NCBI RefSeq assembly: GCF_002777915.1
Contig: NZ_NJGE01000003.1
Location: forward strand, 94,339 to 158,338
Origin: Bartonella tribocorum
Lineage (GTDB): Bacteria > Pseudomonadota > Alphaproteobacteria > Rhizobiales > Rhizobiaceae
Direction of reading: 5' to 3'
Length of the DNA stretch: 64,000 nt
The position numbers were made by a program, and so were the translations under genes. Numbering within the stretch: the first letter of the stretch is position 1; the number at the start of each line of letters is the position of its first letter. The notes below the pieces were generated by a model, which saw only the letters and a list, made by a program, of their open reading frames with translations, was not told where the DNA came from and made no database searches. Positions 1 to 10,387 of this stretch are shown piece by piece.

Positions 1-1737
1 TTGTTTAACGAAACTTGAATGGCTCTTTTTACCTAAAAGAGGTTCATATTCTTTTTTAAAATCGGGCTTTACACCAAGAAGACTCGCTGAGCGACGAACA
101 ATATTAGCAAGCATTGGCCCCGCATTCATCCCTGCTGTTGCGGAATTTTTCCCCTCCTCTGGCTTAGGTTCATCAATAATTGTTAAAACAACATAAGCAG
201 GATCATCAATCGGAAAAGCCGCCAGAAAACTATTGAAATTTTTTGTTTTAGAATATTTTCCGTTTTCAACTTTCTCAGCTGTTCCTGTCTTTCCGCCCAC
301 CCGATAGCCTTCTACTGTTGCATTACGTCCAGAACCAATATCACTATTTAGTTGATAAAGGTAACGCATATTCTGACTTGTTTTGGCCTGCAAAACCTGT
401 TTTGCATGGTGCAAAGTTTGTTCTTTCGTCCGTTTTAAAAATGTCGGCTCAATCAACCAACCACCATTCATTAAAGCAGCAGCCCCAACAGCCGTTTGCA
501 AGGGTGTTGTTGCCATACCATGCCCAAAAGAAATTGTCATAGAATGGATATCCTTCCAATGATGTGGCACAATAGGATGAGCAACTTCAGGCAACTCTGT
601 TGTGAGACGATCCAAAAGTCCTAATTTTTGCAAAAAACCACGATGTTTATCAATCCCTATCGCTAATGCCTCTTTAGCAGAACCAATGTTGGAAGAATAA
701 ATAAAAACCTCCCATAACGTTAAGGGACGATTTTTTCCATGAAAATCATGAATTGTATAGCCACTACTTGCTTTTATGGGCGTTGAGGCATCAATAATAC
801 TGTTTAAATGAAAAATACCAGAATCAAGAGCCATAGCTGTCGTAAAACTTTTAATGATTGATCCCATTTCAAAAGTTCCAGCCGTCATCCGATTAAGACG
901 ATCACTTTTTAAAGCTTCAGTAGGATTTCCAGGATCAAAATCTGGGAGTGATGCCAAAGCCAAAACTTCCCCCGTATGTATATTTAAAATAACAGCGCCT
1001 GCTGCAATTGCCTTATAACGTTTCATAGCCTGAATAAGTTCATCATGAACGATTGCCTGAACACGCACATCAATCGAAAGCTGAACTTGTTTTAATGATT
1101 CTTCCACAGCAAGACCAGCAGCACGCAGAGCACTCAACCCCGTATCATCGATATATTTTTCCATACCCGCAATGCCCTGATTATCCACATTGACCATGCC
1201 CAGAATATGGGAAGTTATAGGTCCATCGGGATAAAAACGACGAATTTCAGTCCGAAAACCGATTCCTGGAATACCAAGCGCCATAATTTGCGTCTTCTGC
1301 ATGGGTGTTAACCCACGCTGTATCCAAGAAAAACCGGTTTTTCTTTTTAAACGCTTATAAGTTTCCTGCCAATTCAGATCAGGCAAAACTGTTGAGAGCA
1401 ATTCAATTGTTTCATCCGCATCAATAATACGTCGTGGCTCAGCAAAAAGTGAATAGGTTTTAATATCTGTTGCTAATAAACGACCATTACGATCAACAAT
1501 ATCAGGCCGTGCCATCAATTGAAGAGTACTTGGTCCTTTAGCTTCTTCAATCTGTCCACCCTCCAACCCATAAGAAATAAGGCAAGCACCCATAATGGCG
1601 TATAAAATTAAAAAGCAGAACAATGAAAAAAGCAGCCGTGGACGACTAGAATAGGAACGACGAACAGAAACATTATAATTATTCAGCGAACTCTTTAAGC
1701 GCTTTTTTTTCTGTGATAATAAAAAGAGCGATTTCAT
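1..1737 (-). CDS. ftsI: Penicillin-binding protein 3 / FtsI, septal transpeptidase (C-terminus outside window)
   Basis: D,D-transpeptidase that cross-links septal peptidoglycan at the division site. The first 579 residues are in the window and the frame is still open at base 1, so the end is missing. A basic cytoplasmic tail and one membrane segment (about residues 33-55) precede the dimerisation domain. All three penicillin-binding motifs are visible: S293-I-I-K296 (nucleophile), S348-S349-N350 and K483-T-G-T486. The ATG overlaps the ftsL stop as ATGA, so translation is probably coupled. The order rsmH-ftsL-ftsI is the classic dcw start. Identity is secure. Confidence 0.96.
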   Translation of the reverse strand, partial: MKSLFLLSQKKKRLKSSLNNYNVSVRRSYSSRPRLLFSLFCFLILYAIMGACLISYGLEGGQIEEAKGPSTLQLMARPDIVDRNGRLLATDIKTYSLFAEPRRIIDADETIELLSTVLPDLNWQETYKRLKRKTGFSWIQRGLTPMQKTQIMALGIPGIGFRTEIRRFYPDGPITSHILGMVNVDNQGIAGMEKYIDDTGLSALRAAGLAVEESLKQVQLSIDVRVQAIVHDELIQAMKRYKAIAAGAVILNIHTGEVLALASLPDFDPGNPTEALKSDRLNRMTAGTFEMGSIIKSFTTAMALDSGIFHLNSIIDASTPIKASSGYTIHDFHGKNRPLTLWEVFIYSSNIGSAKEALAIGIDKHRGFLQKLGLLDRLTTELPEVAHPIVPHHWKDIHSMTISFGHGMATTPLQTAVGAAALMNGGWLIEPTFLKRTKEQTLHHAKQVLQAKTSQNMRYLYQLNSDIGSGRNATVEGYRVGGKTGTAEKVENGKYSKTKNFNSFLAAFPIDDPAYVVLTIIDEPKPEEGKNSATAGMNAGPMLANIVRRSASLLGVKPDFKKEYEPLLGKKSHSSFVKQ

Positions 1738-2141
1738 TGCTGTACGCCTTTTTGAACAACGCGCTTAACTTGAAAAGCCCGATTATGTGCCCCAATATCC
1801 TGATTATCTTCCAAGATATTTTGTTTAATCACCTCTTCAATTGGATCGTATTCCCGTACTGGAATATCTTTAAACTCCACGATCTGACGCGGCTGTATAA
1901 CTTCTAACTCAAGTTCTTTTTGATAACGTTTCGCGAGTTTTTGCATGCGTGAAGGCTTTATCATGACAGCCCACTCAGCATGAAGCAAACTCACCGTATT
2001 TTTTGCTGCAGCAATTTCATGCTCAAGATGACGAACCTCGCTCATTCGTTTTTGAACATCATATTTTACTTTATAAGTAAGCCCCGCCATACAAATCATA
2101 ATCATCACTAAAATCATATCAAATGTACGGAAAACTGTCAT
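1734..2141 (-). CDS. ftsL: Cell division protein FtsL-like
   Basis: A 135-residue single-pass protein with a membrane segment at about residues 8-24, followed by a coiled-coil periplasmic region rich in E, K and L. Size, topology and position between rsmH and ftsI all fit FtsL, which bridges FtsB/FtsQ to the septal synthase FtsW-FtsI. FtsL sequences diverge strongly, so context carries much of this call. It overlaps rsmH upstream and ftsI downstream by 4 bases each, indicating one translationally coupled unit. The C-terminal tail beyond the coiled coil is longer than in enteric FtsL. Confidence 0.85.
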   Translation of the reverse strand: MTVFRTFDMILVMIMICMAGLTYKVKYDVQKRMSEVRHLEHEIAAAKNTVSLLHAEWAVMIKPSRMQKLAKRYQKELELEVIQPRQIVEFKDIPVREYDPIEEVIKQNILEDNQDIGAHNRAFQVKRVVQKGVQQ

Positions 2142-3136
2142 TTTTTGCCACCTTCAAAACTGGCAATTTCTGCTAAACCAAATAATTTCATATCTTCTGC
2201 AAGAGCCTCTGCGTCAGTCCGCACCCCTATACGCAATCTTGCAGAACGTGAACGAGGATTTTGCTGTAACTCCTCTTTATTTGCCGTTATCCCCCCTTTA
2301 AACAAAGGAAAAAATGTTGCTGGCGAATGCTTTATTTCAGGCAAATAACGTGATCTCATCCCTTCTCCAGAACGCGCCGAAAAAAATCTTTTGACCATAC
2401 GATCTTCAAGAGAATGAAAACTGACAACCCCCAAACGGCCTCCAGCTTTTAAAACGCGTTCAGCAGCAAATAAACCATGCGCTAATTCACCAATTTCATC
2501 ATTAACATAGATACGAAGAGCCTGAAAAACACGTGTTGCAGGATGAATGCGATCTCCAGGCTTGCGCCCTACCAACGCTTCAATAGCATAAGCTAAATCA
2601 CCCGTACGCAAAAAAGGCTGAACAGCACGACGCTTTTCAATCATTCGTGCAATTCGCCCTGCATAACGTTCTTCTCCTAATATCTTAAAAATATGCGCTA
2701 AATCTTTTGCTTTTAAATGATTGATAACATCGCTCGCGGTAAAACCCGTCTGAGCCATTCGCATATCTAAGGGACCATCTTTTTGAAAAGAAAAGCCTCT
2801 TTCTGCTTCGTCAAGCTGCATTGAAGAGACACCAATATCCAAAATAACCGCATCCACCTTCTCTTCAACGACACGATCGAGCTGTGAAAATTCCATATGA
2901 ACCAAACGAAGTCGTGGAAAAAATTCATCAACAAGGGATTGTCCAGCACCAATGGCGTGAGGATCACGATCAAGAGCAATCACTTCCGCCCCTGCCTTTA
3001 ACAAAGCACGCGTATAACCACCAGCACCAAAGGTGCCATCAATCACTTTTGCGCCAACCAATGGCATAAGCCCAGCCAAAACTGGCTGCAACAACACTGG
3101 AATATGGCGTTCAGCTCTTTGATTCTGTTTTGTCAA
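2138..3136 (-). CDS. rsmH: 16S rRNA (cytosine(1402)-N4)-methyltransferase RsmH (MraW)
   Basis: SAM-dependent enzyme that N4-methylates C1402 in the 16S rRNA decoding centre. The 332 residues match the usual length. The N-terminal HIPVLLQPV segment, the SAM-binding GTFGAGGYT loop (about 35-43), the acidic ALDRDP strand end and the [13 protein letters not shown] motif are family hallmarks. It heads the division cluster and overlaps ftsL by 4 bases. The usual upstream gene mraZ is absent: RNase P RNA lies directly upstream. Confidence 0.97.
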   Translation of the reverse strand: MTKQNQRAERHIPVLLQPVLAGLMPLVGAKVIDGTFGAGGYTRALLKAGAEVIALDRDPHAIGAGQSLVDEFFPRLRLVHMEFSQLDRVVEEKVDAVILDIGVSSMQLDEAERGFSFQKDGPLDMRMAQTGFTASDVINHLKAKDLAHIFKILGEERYAGRIARMIEKRRAVQPFLRTGDLAYAIEALVGRKPGDRIHPATRVFQALRIYVNDEIGELAHGLFAAERVLKAGGRLGVVSFHSLEDRMVKRFFSARSGEGMRSRYLPEIKHSPATFFPLFKGGITANKEELQQNPRSRSARLRIGVRTDAEALAEDMKLFGLAEIASFEGGKK

Positions 3137-3402
3137 AATAATCCGTCTTGAAGTTATACTGTTTCAAATCAACAGCGCTCTCATGGCAACCGATACCAGA
3201 ATAACTAACCCTCAACTTTCATATTAATCACCATGAAAGAAAAAAGTTAAAGATACTCCAAGACACATCCTAACGTATTATACTTAAAGAAATGTTATAA
3301 TTTTTTAAAACACTCTTTAATTCAAGTGTCCATTTCAAACACAGACTCCATAAAAGTCTATATGTCATTGAGCATACAAAATATCGCGTATCATCATGAA
3401 AT

Positions 3403-3792
3403 ATCAGTCGGCCTATAAGCCGGGTTCTGTATAGTAAAGCTTGTACTTTACATGGCAACCATTCATCTGGGACGGATGTTACCATCCGCCTCGTGCAACC
3501 TACCCGAATGACTCGCCCGGAAATCGGCTGCAAATTAAATCTTGCACGTCATTTCTATTTGGTCTTGCTCCCGGTGGGGTTTACCTTGCCACATTCATTA
3601 CTGAATGCGCGGTGGGCTCTTACTCCACCCTTTCACCCTTACCTATAAAAATAGGCGGTTTACTTTCTGTGGCACTTTCCCTAGGGTCACCCCCGCCGGG
3701 TGTTACCCGGCACCGTCTTTCCATGGAGCCCGGACTTTCCTCACCTGCCGCTTTTCAGCATTGGACAAGCGCGGTTGCCCAGCCGACTGACG
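3403..3792 (-). ncRNA. rnpB: RNase P RNA (class A)
   Basis: Catalytic RNA that trims the 5' leader of precursor tRNAs. On the minus strand the 5' end (near 3790) and 3' end (near 3404) form a perfect P1 helix: CAGTCGGC pairs with GCCGACTG. Conserved blocks are present, including GAGGAAAGTCCGGGCTCC near the 5' end and the GGCTTATAGGCCGACTG 3' end. Small open frames across this interval are accidental. The ends are set from P1 pairing and may be off by a few bases. Confidence 0.95.
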
Positions 3793-3873
3793 CATTGACT
3801 TATAAAACATTTTCTGCTCCGTGAAAATAGTATCTTAAAATATTTTAGAGCCTATCTCTTTCAAAAGACGTTT

Positions 3874-4383
3874 TTATTTCAATGAAGCTAAATACATTTT
3901 CACTTTTGCACAATATTTTGCCGAAATGGAATTCATTTTTTTTGCAGCATGGCCCGCGTTATATTTAAGGATTGTACCACACGTACTTCCACCACTGAGT
4001 TTATAGGCCCGCGCCAAATAACGCATACCATATTCAAGATTGGTCGCAGGATCGTATAAATCTTTTACAGAACCACTAAAGCCCAACCCTCGTGCCGTAG
4101 AGGGCTTTATTTGCATCAAACCTATTTCGCCCGCTGCCCCCTTTATGCGTGCCTTATAATTACTTTCAACTTTTACAACCGCATGTGCTAAATTAACGGG
4201 AACATTATGCTTAGTTGCAAGTTTCTGAATAAGAAACTCATAAGGACGAGCAAGTGTCTTAGAAGAAACAATTACTGAGACTTCTTTTGATTCTGCAACC
4301 TTTAAGGCACTATGGGTCCAACTTATATCAAATACAAAAAATACAGCACACGCTGTATTTAACAAGATTTTCAAAAATTGCAT
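3874..4383 (-). CDS. Secreted lytic transglycosylase (SLT domain)
   Basis: Cleaves peptidoglycan glycan strands between MurNAc and GlcNAc. The chosen ATG at 4383 follows a purine-rich AAGAGAAAG site and gives a signal-peptide-like N-terminus (about residues 1-27); an in-frame ATG lies 63 bases upstream. The goose-lysozyme-like SLT fold is marked by catalytic Glu73 (VESNY), GLMQI at 88-92 and YNAGH at 141-145. At 169 residues it is little more than the catalytic domain, like VirB1-type or housekeeping small transglycosylases. No secretion system genes are adjacent, so a cell-wall role is more likely. Confidence 0.88.
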   Translation of the reverse strand: MQFLKILLNTACAVFFVFDISWTHSALKVAESKEVSVIVSSKTLARPYEFLIQKLATKHNVPVNLAHAVVKVESNYKARIKGAAGEIGLMQIKPSTARGLGFSGSVKDLYDPATNLEYGMRYLARAYKLSGGSTCGTILKYNAGHAAKKMNSISAKYCAKVKMYLASLK

Positions 4384-5804
4384 TTTCTTTCTCTTCACAA
4401 CATTCTCAAATTCTATCCGCAAATATTTTGCAAGAGCATTGTACAAAAAAAGAAAGCAAAAGAACGGCTTGAAAAAGGAAATACTAAGACAATTTCAAGA
4501 TAAAATTCTGTAGCAAAAGAAAATCTCTTTATGCACAAATTATAGATTGCTCTATATCATAAAATAAAAAAAATAAAGAGAATATATTCAATCTTATAGT
4601 ATATTCAATAAAATGATATACTCTATCAATTTCTGTTATTGATATTGTATCAATCAATTTTTATATTACAAAAATAGCAATTTAAATGGACATAATATTT
4701 TTTACAGATGATGATTAAATTCTTTATTGAGATTAATTCCACAAAGAAATAGAAAGAAGACAATCTTTACTGAAGATCCGCGATAGCGCAGAAGTTTCAT
4801 AAAAAATCAAAACCCTTATCAACGCTTCACACACGTCAATAAATGCCCGCAATACTCTTTATACCCAATAAAACCATCAACTAAAGCCAATCGTAAAACC
4901 TATCATTGTGCATAAAGCTTATAGATATACAAAATCCTCATACTCTTTACACATTTAAAATATTACAATAGCCTTGATATTTGAGATAACTCAAAGAAGC
5001 TTTTTACTTCTTTCCGTATAAACCACACCGCTTCCCGCTTGTAATGTACAAGCAACTCGTTTTATTGCTTCACCATGAATAAATTTGAAACGGAAGAATT
5101 CCACTACAGTCGATATTCTCACTTCATATGTAAAATGATAAATGACCGTTACAAAATCATATACTTCTTTGTTCCTACAACAAATCTTAACAATTATTTT
5201 TTTCTATTTTTTTAAATTCTCTAAAATGCAATCCCCTAAAGCCTTTTGAAGGAAAATGGACCTCTCATCCTAATCCAAATATTTTTTGCTTTATCCCAGA
5301 TTAATATCTTAGCAGCCTTGCATCTCATTTCTAGAAACCATACAAGTGAATCCACATCAAAAAATCTGCAAGAAAAAGAAAGCTAAAACTTTTGAGAGTC
5401 TTCTATCTTCCTTATCAAACAGAAAAATAACTGACATATAAAACGCGCTTAATGTGTTTCGTTACAACATTCATGCCTTTGTTTTTCTAAAATGAGCACT
5501 CTCAGATTATGCTCACCCTTTATCAAAACACTATCTTGATTTGAGCTGTTTTTTATTCCTTTTTTGCATTTATCATTATAGCCCATTGATAATGTGCATT
5601 AATCTGAAACACCATCGATAAACTTGCGGTCACTCTCGTAACGATCGCAACCTTATTTTATACTCTGATTGATTGCTTTTTGGATAAGATAAACTTTGCT
5701 AATTATCTTACAAATTGATTACTTCCCTCACGCTTTTCAAAACGTCACGAAAAACTCTCATCCCTCCTTTAAAATAAAACCCAAAAGCATGATTTTTAAA
5801 ACAG
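4384..5804. other. Gene-poor AT-rich stretch
   Basis: No complete gene recognised. The only hint of coding is a start-less minus-strand frame open from about 5205 to 4991 (listed separately). The rest is stop-rich in all frames and resembles decayed intergenic DNA. Confidence 0.6.
4991..5205 (-). pseudogene. Possible gene remnant, start-less open frame
   Basis: About 70 codons are open on the minus strand without a plausible start, ending in TGA at 4991-4993. The last 45 codons read like real protein (FFRFKFIHGEAIKRV followed by ACTLQAGSGVVYTER), with alternating hydrophobic and charged residues. I do not recognise the family. It could be the tail of a lost gene or chance. Confidence 0.25.
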
Positions 5805-6185
5805 CTAAAAATAAGAATCCAAAATGGAAGGACGAGACATCGCTTTTGAGAAAGCCATAGCAACAGCTTCACCAAACTTGTGAGCCTCTTCACAACTCTG
5901 ACCGAGCTCAGAAGCAAATGAAACCGCATCGCGACGCAGATACACAATAAAAAGCTCTTGCTGCTGAGGGCTCATCTTAGAAAGATGCGTGATAATATCT
6001 GGAAAAGACACAGACAATCTCTCTAGAAAGAACCCCTCTGTTACATCAATCTTTTGAGAAGAAAAAGAAGAATGACTGAAAAAAAACTGAGAAACAGCAC
6101 CACTTCGAGAAACAAAAAGGCTCGCGCTAAAAATAAAAAATACAAACAAAATAAAAATAATACGATGTCTGAAAGAATCCTTCAT
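5805..6185 (-). CDS. Hypothetical secreted protein
   Basis: A 126-residue protein that I do not recognise. A basic start followed by a long hydrophobic stretch (about residues 9-27) looks like a signal peptide or signal anchor. The rest is helical, with one cysteine and a conserved-looking SPQQQELFIVYLRRDAVSF segment near the middle. It stands alone in gene-poor DNA with no neighbour to suggest a job. Codon content looks like its neighbours, supporting a real gene, but function is unknown. Confidence 0.55.
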   Translation of the reverse strand: MKDSFRHRIIFILFVFFIFSASLFVSRSGAVSQFFFSHSSFSSQKIDVTEGFFLERLSVSFPDIITHLSKMSPQQQELFIVYLRRDAVSFASELGQSCEEAHKFGEAVAMAFSKAMSRPSILDSYF

Positions 6186-6394
6186 CTCTTACCTAAAGAT
6201 CACAAAATAAAAATTCCCTTTATAGTATTTGAGACACTTCAATAAAGAAAAATTCCAATCATTGCCAATAAACACAACAACGCTAACAGCCACACGCATT
6301 CACTTAGAACTCTAAGTTCAACAATAGTAGATCTCACACCCTTTACTCCTCCCCTGTTGATACCCTAAAAAAATTCCAAAATATGCTACAAAGA

Positions 6395-6422
6395 GCCTGA
6401 CTGAGGTAATCCTCAGTCAGGC
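6395..6422. repeat. Perfect 12-bp inverted repeat, 4-base loop
   Basis: GCCTGACTGAGG and CCTCAGTCAGGC flank the loop TAAT. Neither strand has an immediate run of T, so it is not a typical intrinsic terminator. It lies 24 bases before a G10 tract. Confidence 0.85.
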
Positions 6423-6445
6423 CAGACAATCTAGGGGATCCACGC

Positions 6446-6455
6446 GGGGGGGGGG
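6446..6455 (+). repeat. Homopolymeric G10 tract
   Basis: Ten consecutive G in otherwise AT-rich DNA, flanked by GGGGATCC and GGTTCCCC, which can pair with one mismatch. A tract of this length is prone to slippage during replication. It is about 260 bases upstream of the 5805-6185 gene start. Confidence 0.85.
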
Positions 6456-7113
6456 AGGAGGTTCCCCGATCGTCTTCTCACATCAACCACTAAGATAGCC
6501 GATGCAATATCCTTGCTATGGAATAAAATGATTTAAACAACAAGAACTTCTTATCATCTTCTACGTAAAAAAGCACAAAAGAATTATAAATTATTCAAAA
6601 ATGGTGAAATTTAGGCAAAAAAAATTCAGAATGACCCAATTTGAAGCAATTTTATTCCAAGAACACATCAATTAGAATCTATAACCATTATAATTTTTTT
6701 ATAATAATCTCTTTCACAACTCTAATGATCATAATTAAAATAACAGGTAATCTATAATATATTTACCCTATAAAACTAAAACGTAGATTCAGTAGAATCA
6801 CTTACCCAACAACAATCAACACAAAAGAACACATTAATTATTTAAATAAAAACAACAAATTAAATAGAAAAAGCCTTATCTATCTTCATGAGAATTTCTG
6901 AAAACGCTCTTTTGAAACTATTGTCAAATCTCTTACGCAACAACAACCATGAAAAATTTAAACAGCTTACAAAAAAACGAAAACTCTGAAGATATTTATT
7001 TCGAATCATGCTCTATGATCATTCCTAATCACGATAAACTATCTTACAATAGCCAGCACATCCCTCTATGTTATTTAGAAAATCAGAGAATAAAGCACGT
7101 TAATGAGCGCAAC

Positions 7114-8058
7114 TTATGCAAAATCTATTTGTTTATCTTTGATATCATCAACCAATAAACGAGGATCACGAGCAAGCCAAAGTGTTACCACGCACTCCTT
7201 ACTGTTTTTATTTTGTATAGGAGTAAGACAAATCGTTTGTTCTAAAACAAGTCCTACATTTTTAAGCCATTGTTCTATTTGTAAAGCCGAAAATCCAAGC
7301 CCCATATACGCTTGATCAGAATGTGAAGATTCAACTTTATGATAACAAAAGTCCACAATCAATAAACGCCCATGAGGACGCAAAACACCTGATATTTCAT
7401 GAAGAACCATTTCAGGTTTTTTAAGAAAATGTAAAACCCAATGAAGAATGACTAAATCAAAAGTTGTCTCTCCAACAGGTAAGTGCAAAACATCACGATC
7501 AAGCACGATTTCAATCGCATGCGTATAAAGATCAGAAAACAATTTTAAGATAGACCCTCCACCCATTCCAATATTCAGCATCGTCTGAAATGGCTTATCA
7601 CCCACGATTTTAAGTAAAGCATTTTCCACCCCATGATCTGCCATATAGGACGATCGTAAGAAATCCCATTGCGATACATTTTGTAAAAAATGCTTCTTCT
7701 TTGTTTTTTTACGCTGCTTTTTGACATCCTTCAAACGTTCTAAATCATGCGCTAACAACACATCATGCTTTGGCAAAGCTGAAAGAATGCCCATCACAAT
7801 ATCTTTACCCCAAAAATCATGACAAAGTTTAAAATAAAGACAACCTCCCTTCTCATAACGCTCAATCAGTCGTGCTTCGTATAATAAATATAAATATCGT
7901 GATATACATGCTTGCGATTGATCAAGGATAAAAATAAAATCAGGGATTGTTAAATCTTCATGATGCAAGAGCCTAAGAACACGTAAATGGCTCACTTCTG
8001 CTATCGCTTTCAGTAACACAATCGTTGCATCTAAACTTGCACTTTTTTTCATAATCAT
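7114..8058 (-). CDS. ArsR-type regulator fused to SAM methyltransferase
   Basis: A 314-residue two-domain protein. Residues about 5-90 form an ArsR/SmtB-like winged helix (LRVLRLLHHEDLTIPDF, then a recognition-helix region with SQACISRYLYLL). Residues about 145-280 form a class I methyltransferase: TMLNIGMGGGSILKLF (SAM loop, normally G-x-G-x-G), FDLVILHWVLHFL (motif near the active site) and RPHGRLLIVDF. This architecture is common in Rhizobiales, often beside methionine-cycle genes, but no such gene is adjacent here. It may couple SAM or SAH level to transcription; that is inference. It ends in gene-poor DNA and appears to be transcribed alone. Confidence 0.82.
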   Translation of the reverse strand: MIMKKSASLDATIVLLKAIAEVSHLRVLRLLHHEDLTIPDFIFILDQSQACISRYLYLLYEARLIERYEKGGCLYFKLCHDFWGKDIVMGILSALPKHDVLLAHDLERLKDVKKQRKKTKKKHFLQNVSQWDFLRSSYMADHGVENALLKIVGDKPFQTMLNIGMGGGSILKLFSDLYTHAIEIVLDRDVLHLPVGETTFDLVILHWVLHFLKKPEMVLHEISGVLRPHGRLLIVDFCYHKVESSHSDQAYMGLGFSALQIEQWLKNVGLVLEQTICLTPIQNKNSKECVVTLWLARDPRLLVDDIKDKQIDFA

Positions 8059-8737
8059 CCCCTCAACCTTCCTATAAACATTTGTTTATAGGAAAAAAAG
8101 TCAAGCATAATACGCATATTCTTATCTATTTCATTCCAAATATTTTTATCATACTATGAAAAAAACAAGCTGTAGCAAAAGATGAACAGACCTTATCCCA
8201 TTGCCCATAAATAATTCTAATAAATTGATTTATAATAATGATTCAATACTTTTAGCTTACACAAAAGACTAAAGTATTGTAATCTTTTCTCATTTCAAAC
8301 CTATTCATGGTGAATCAATTAAACTATTCTCTTGCAGCTCAGAAATGGCAACCTATGAATAAAAAACACAAACGTTGAGTGAAATGCCTCTTATAGCGAT
8401 CTTAAAACAAAAATTATCCAACATTAGGAGAGAATAAATAATAAGATGATTTCAGCTTGTAGCTTTTTAAACAAAGACGCTAATGCTAAACGAACAGAGC
8501 ATTTATAGAATGGCCCTTCTTTCCATAAAAAGATTTCCCCTTTTTATGGCAACTTTTCAAGCAAGGACAGCTATAGATCACAAGTAGAATAACTTTATTT
8601 AGGTCATAAGCTCATAAAGAGCCTCTCCTCTTTCCAATGAATAACAACTTCCACGGAATACACACGACATTATTGATGAAACCATAAACACAAAAACACA
8701 CTATTTTCTCAATAAAGTTCCTATAAGATAAGAAATT
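8059..8737. other. Gene-poor stretch
   Basis: Between the ArsR-methyltransferase start and the ettA stop. No open frame with a credible start or ribosome site, and no RNA gene recognised. Confidence 0.6.
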
Positions 8738-10387
8738 CTAGCGTGTAAGAGGCTTATAATTTGCGTGCTTAGGATTAAGGGATTCAACCCCAAGACGGCG
8801 AACTTTATCAGCCTCATATTCAGCAAAATTACCTTCAAACCATTCCACATGGCCATCACCTTCAAAGGCTAAAATATGCGTTGCCAATCGATCAAGAAAC
8901 ATACGATCGTGCGATATGATCACGGCACAACCAGCAAAATTTTCTAATGCATCTTCCAATGCACCCAACGTTTCAGTATCAAGATCATTTGTCGGTTCAT
9001 CAAGAAGCAGCACATTCCCCCCCTCTTTTAGAAGTTTCGCCAAATGGACACGATTGCGCTGTCCTCCTGATAAATTTGCCACCTTCTGCTGCTGATCAGC
9101 CCCCTTGAAATTAAAAGCCCCGCAATAAGCACGACTATTCATTTCATATTTGCCTAACTTAATAATGTCATTTCCACCAGAAATCTCCTCCCAAACAGTT
9201 TTATCACCTGCCAAAGAATCACGACTCTGATCCACATAACTCATGTGAACTGTTTCACCAATACGTATTTGACCTGAATCGGGCTGTTCTTGTCCTGTCA
9301 ACATTTTAAACAAGGTCGACTTTCCCATACCATTGGGCCCAATAACGCCGACAATGCCCCCAGCAGGAAGTTTAAAAGAGAGAGAATCAATCAACACACG
9401 TTCGCCATAAGCTTTAGAGAGATGATCAACTTCAATAACAACCTGTCCCAATCTTTCTCCAATAGGAATAATAATTTGCGCCTCTCCAGGACGGCGTTCA
9501 CGTGCCGCCTGAACCAACTCATCATAAGCTTTAATCCGCGCTTTTGATTTTGCTTGTCGCCCTTTTGGACTAGAAGCAATCCATTCTTGCTCACGTGATA
9601 AAGCACGTTGACGCGCAGCCTCTTCACGACCTTCTTGAGCCAAACGCTTTGCTTTAGCCCCCAAATAAGCAGAATAGTTCCCCTCATAAGGGATACCTCT
9701 ACCGCGATCTAACTCCAAAATCCACCCCGTAACATTATCGAGAAAATAACGATCATGGGTTATCAAAAGCACAGCACCAGGATATTCACGCAGATGCCTT
9801 TCAAGCCAAGCCGTGGTTTCAGCATCTAAATGGTTTGTTGGTTCATCCAAAAGCAACAAATCAGGTTTTGATAAAAGCAATTTACAAAGCGCCACACGCC
9901 GCTTTTCACCACCCGAAAGTTTTGTCACATCCCCCTCAGCTGGCGGACAACCAAGAGCAGCCATCGCCATTTCTACTTGACTTTCTAAATCCCAAAGATT
10001 CTGACTGTCAATAATATCCTGAAGGCTTGCACTTTCATCAGCCGTTTCCTCGCTATAATTCATCATCAATTCGTTATAACGCTCAAGAATGGCCTGTTTA
10101 TCTGCAACTCCCTCCATCACATTGCCACGCACATCTTTGCTTGCATCAAGCACAGGTTCTTGTGGGAGATAGCCACAACGTGCTCCTTCAGAAAGCCATG
10201 CTTCTCCCGTATATTCCTTATCTAACCCAGCCATAATACGTAAAATAGTTGATTTACCTGCACCATTTGGTCCTAAAATACCGATCTTCGCATCTGGATA
10301 AAAAGACAAATGAATATTTTCTAAAATTTTTTTATTGCCGTAAGATTTGTTGAGCCCAGCCATATGGTAGATAAATTGACGTGCCAT
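8738..10387 (-). CDS. ettA: Energy-dependent translational throttle protein EttA (ABC-F ATPase)
   Basis: Soluble ABC-F protein that binds the ribosomal E site and gates entry into elongation according to the ATP/ADP ratio. The 549 residues are close to the usual 555. There are two nucleotide-binding domains without membrane segments. The first has Walker A GPNGAGKS at 39-46, signature LSGGEKRR and Walker B LLLLDEPTNHLD. The second has GPNGMGKS, LSGGQRNR and LLLLDEPTNDLD. A charged linker between them matches the P-site tRNA interaction arm. It appears monocistronic. Confidence 0.95.
   Translation of the reverse strand: MARQFIYHMAGLNKSYGNKKILENIHLSFYPDAKIGILGPNGAGKSTILRIMAGLDKEYTGEAWLSEGARCGYLPQEPVLDASKDVRGNVMEGVADKQAILERYNELMMNYSEETADESASLQDIIDSQNLWDLESQVEMAMAALGCPPAEGDVTKLSGGEKRRVALCKLLLSKPDLLLLDEPTNHLDAETTAWLERHLREYPGAVLLITHDRYFLDNVTGWILELDRGRGIPYEGNYSAYLGAKAKRLAQEGREEAARQRALSREQEWIASSPKGRQAKSKARIKAYDELVQAARERRPGEAQIIIPIGERLGQVVIEVDHLSKAYGERVLIDSLSFKLPAGGIVGVIGPNGMGKSTLFKMLTGQEQPDSGQIRIGETVHMSYVDQSRDSLAGDKTVWEEISGGNDIIKLGKYEMNSRAYCGAFNFKGADQQQKVANLSGGQRNRVHLAKLLKEGGNVLLLDEPTNDLDTETLGALEDALENFAGCAVIISHDRMFLDRLATHILAFEGDGHVEWFEGNFAEYEADKVRRLGVESLNPKHANYKPLTR

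Larger units (their letters stand above)
6186..7113. other. Gene-poor stretch with structured G-rich element
   Basis: No protein gene supported. It holds a perfect 12-bp hairpin (6395-6422) and a run of ten G (6446-6455), listed separately. The remainder is AT-rich and stop-rich. Confidence 0.6.

Noticed and set aside
3441..3824. Open frames across 3441-3824 and 3605-3790
   Set aside because: They lie on or opposite the RNase P RNA, whose conserved blocks and P1 helix explain the sequence.
5708..5947. 79-codon minus-strand frame rich in cysteine and leucine
   Set aside because: Overlaps the better-supported 5805-6185 gene in another frame and has no ribosome site.
6949..7158. 69-codon plus-strand frame
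   Set aside because: No ribosome site and overlaps the end of the ArsR-methyltransferase gene on the other strand.
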